DNA of 64,000 nucleotides from Chitinophagaceae bacterium (lineage in GTDB: Bacteria; Bacteroidota; Bacteroidia; Chitinophagales; Chitinophagaceae). A program made the position numbers and the translations under genes. Of this stretch, positions 63,706 through 64,000 are shown piece by piece (position 1 is the stretch's first letter; the number at the start of each line of letters is the position of its first letter). The stretch covers positions 62,001 to 126,000 of the forward strand of contig CANFKE010000006.1 in assembly GCA_947447465.1 (NCBI GenBank), read 5' to 3'. The notes under the pieces were generated by a model that had not been told where the DNA came from, made no database searches, and saw nothing but the letters and a program-made list of their open reading frames with translations.

Positions 63706-64000
63706 TTACTTTACTTTAGGGTTTATGTTTTTGTCGTTATCGTCATCATCATCGTCTTCTGTTAGTACCTTGAGAAAGGCATTGGCAAAGAAAGATGTGA
63801 TATTCATGCGAAGTACAATGACGATAAACAGAATGATGACATATATACCCATGGTAGCGAAATATGCGCCAACCTTAGGCAGGCCTATTGCCACGAAGGT
63901 CTCAACAATGCCCATGCCCATCAGCAATGCGGTGATGAACACTATGAACATACAGATCATAGCGAACATAAAATAACTCAGCAATTTTGCTGTGCTACCC
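63706..64000 (-). CDS. Holin-like/YqjE-type membrane protein, 5' end beyond window
   Basis: The frame stays open to the right edge, so the start lies outside. About 97 residues are visible. Two hydrophobic helices (FAMICMFIVFITALLMGMG and YFATMGIYVIILFIVIVLRM) are followed by a strongly acidic tail with six consecutive Asp residues (TEDDDDDD) and NPKVK. The layout resembles the phage-holin-III/YqjE group of small membrane proteins that in Bacteroidota often accompany YtxH-like genes. Function unknown. Confidence 0.7.
   Translation of the reverse strand, partial: GSTAKLLSYFMFAMICMFIVFITALLMGMGIVETFVAIGLPKVGAYFATMGIYVIILFIVIVLRMNITSFFANAFLKVLTEDDDDDDNDKNINPKVK

Noticed and set aside
1-64000. 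tRNA or rRNA genes
   Set aside because: No cloverleaf with a conserved T-loop word and no rRNA-like stretch was noticed in the intergenic regions. This was by eye, so a covariance scan could still find one.

Overview
The window is a 64-kb chromosomal segment of a Bacteroidota bacterium. My best guess is the Chitinophagaceae or a near relative. The grounds are type IX secretion genes (sprA, porZ and a protein with a C-terminal sorting domain), a DUF4294 protein, a MetH lacking its homocysteine module, TAnnTTTG promoter elements close to start codons, weak or absent Shine-Dalgarno sequences and several TTG/GTG starts. No rRNA, tRNA, phage or insertion sequence was seen. Most of the window is core genome.

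Layout. 1-4.67 kb: cell-division cluster on the minus strand (mraZ-rsmH-ftsL-ftsI-murE, murE cut by the window edge), with a phased MraZ operator upstream. A cluster of DnaA-box-like 9-mers lies between mraZ and the divergent bamD-rpoZ pair. 6.1-17.8 kb: housekeeping genes (HAD phosphatase, pcm, queG, a YigZ-family gene, a DMT transporter, ribD, an orphan feoA, a lipoprotein, an NHL-repeat protein, an aminotransferase, a CCA-adding-type enzyme, DUF4294). 17.8-27.9 kb: ruvA-sprA-membrane protein; sprA is 7.85 kb with a long Gly/Asn/Thr-rich insert. 28-34.7 kb: ykgJ-like gene, tex, two small membrane proteins, a thioesterase, recQ. 34.8-44.6 kb: a minus-strand surface-polysaccharide operon (bi-domain oxidoreductase, UDP-GlcNAc 2-epimerase, PAS histidine kinase, heparinase-like lyase, glycosyltransferase, sugar transferase). 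44.9-48.5 kb: an MlaE-type permease without visible partners, then an array of about 3.4 tandem 223-bp repeats, then purF. 48.7-58.9 kb: a sorting-domain secreted protein, metH, a PAP2-like membrane protein, a decayed DinB gene, an M16 protease and a large membrane protein. 59-64 kb: recO-porZ, murI, and two envelope/holin-like small proteins, the last cut by the window edge.

Functional themes. Peptidoglycan synthesis and division (murE, ftsI, ftsL, mraZ, murI), outer-membrane assembly and protein export (bamD, sprA, porZ), and extracellular polysaccharide dominate. The most unusual non-coding structures are the 223-bp tandem array (45.83-46.59 kb), a duplicated 70-bp hairpin element (16.91-17.11 kb), the DnaA-box cluster (4.66-4.77 kb), a paired operator-like palindrome upstream of the NHL-repeat gene (12.88-12.92 kb), and a small family of intergenic imperfect palindromes. 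No clearly new multi-gene system was seen. The embedding of a soluble multi-PAS histidine kinase in the polysaccharide operon is the best candidate for unusual gene-level biology.
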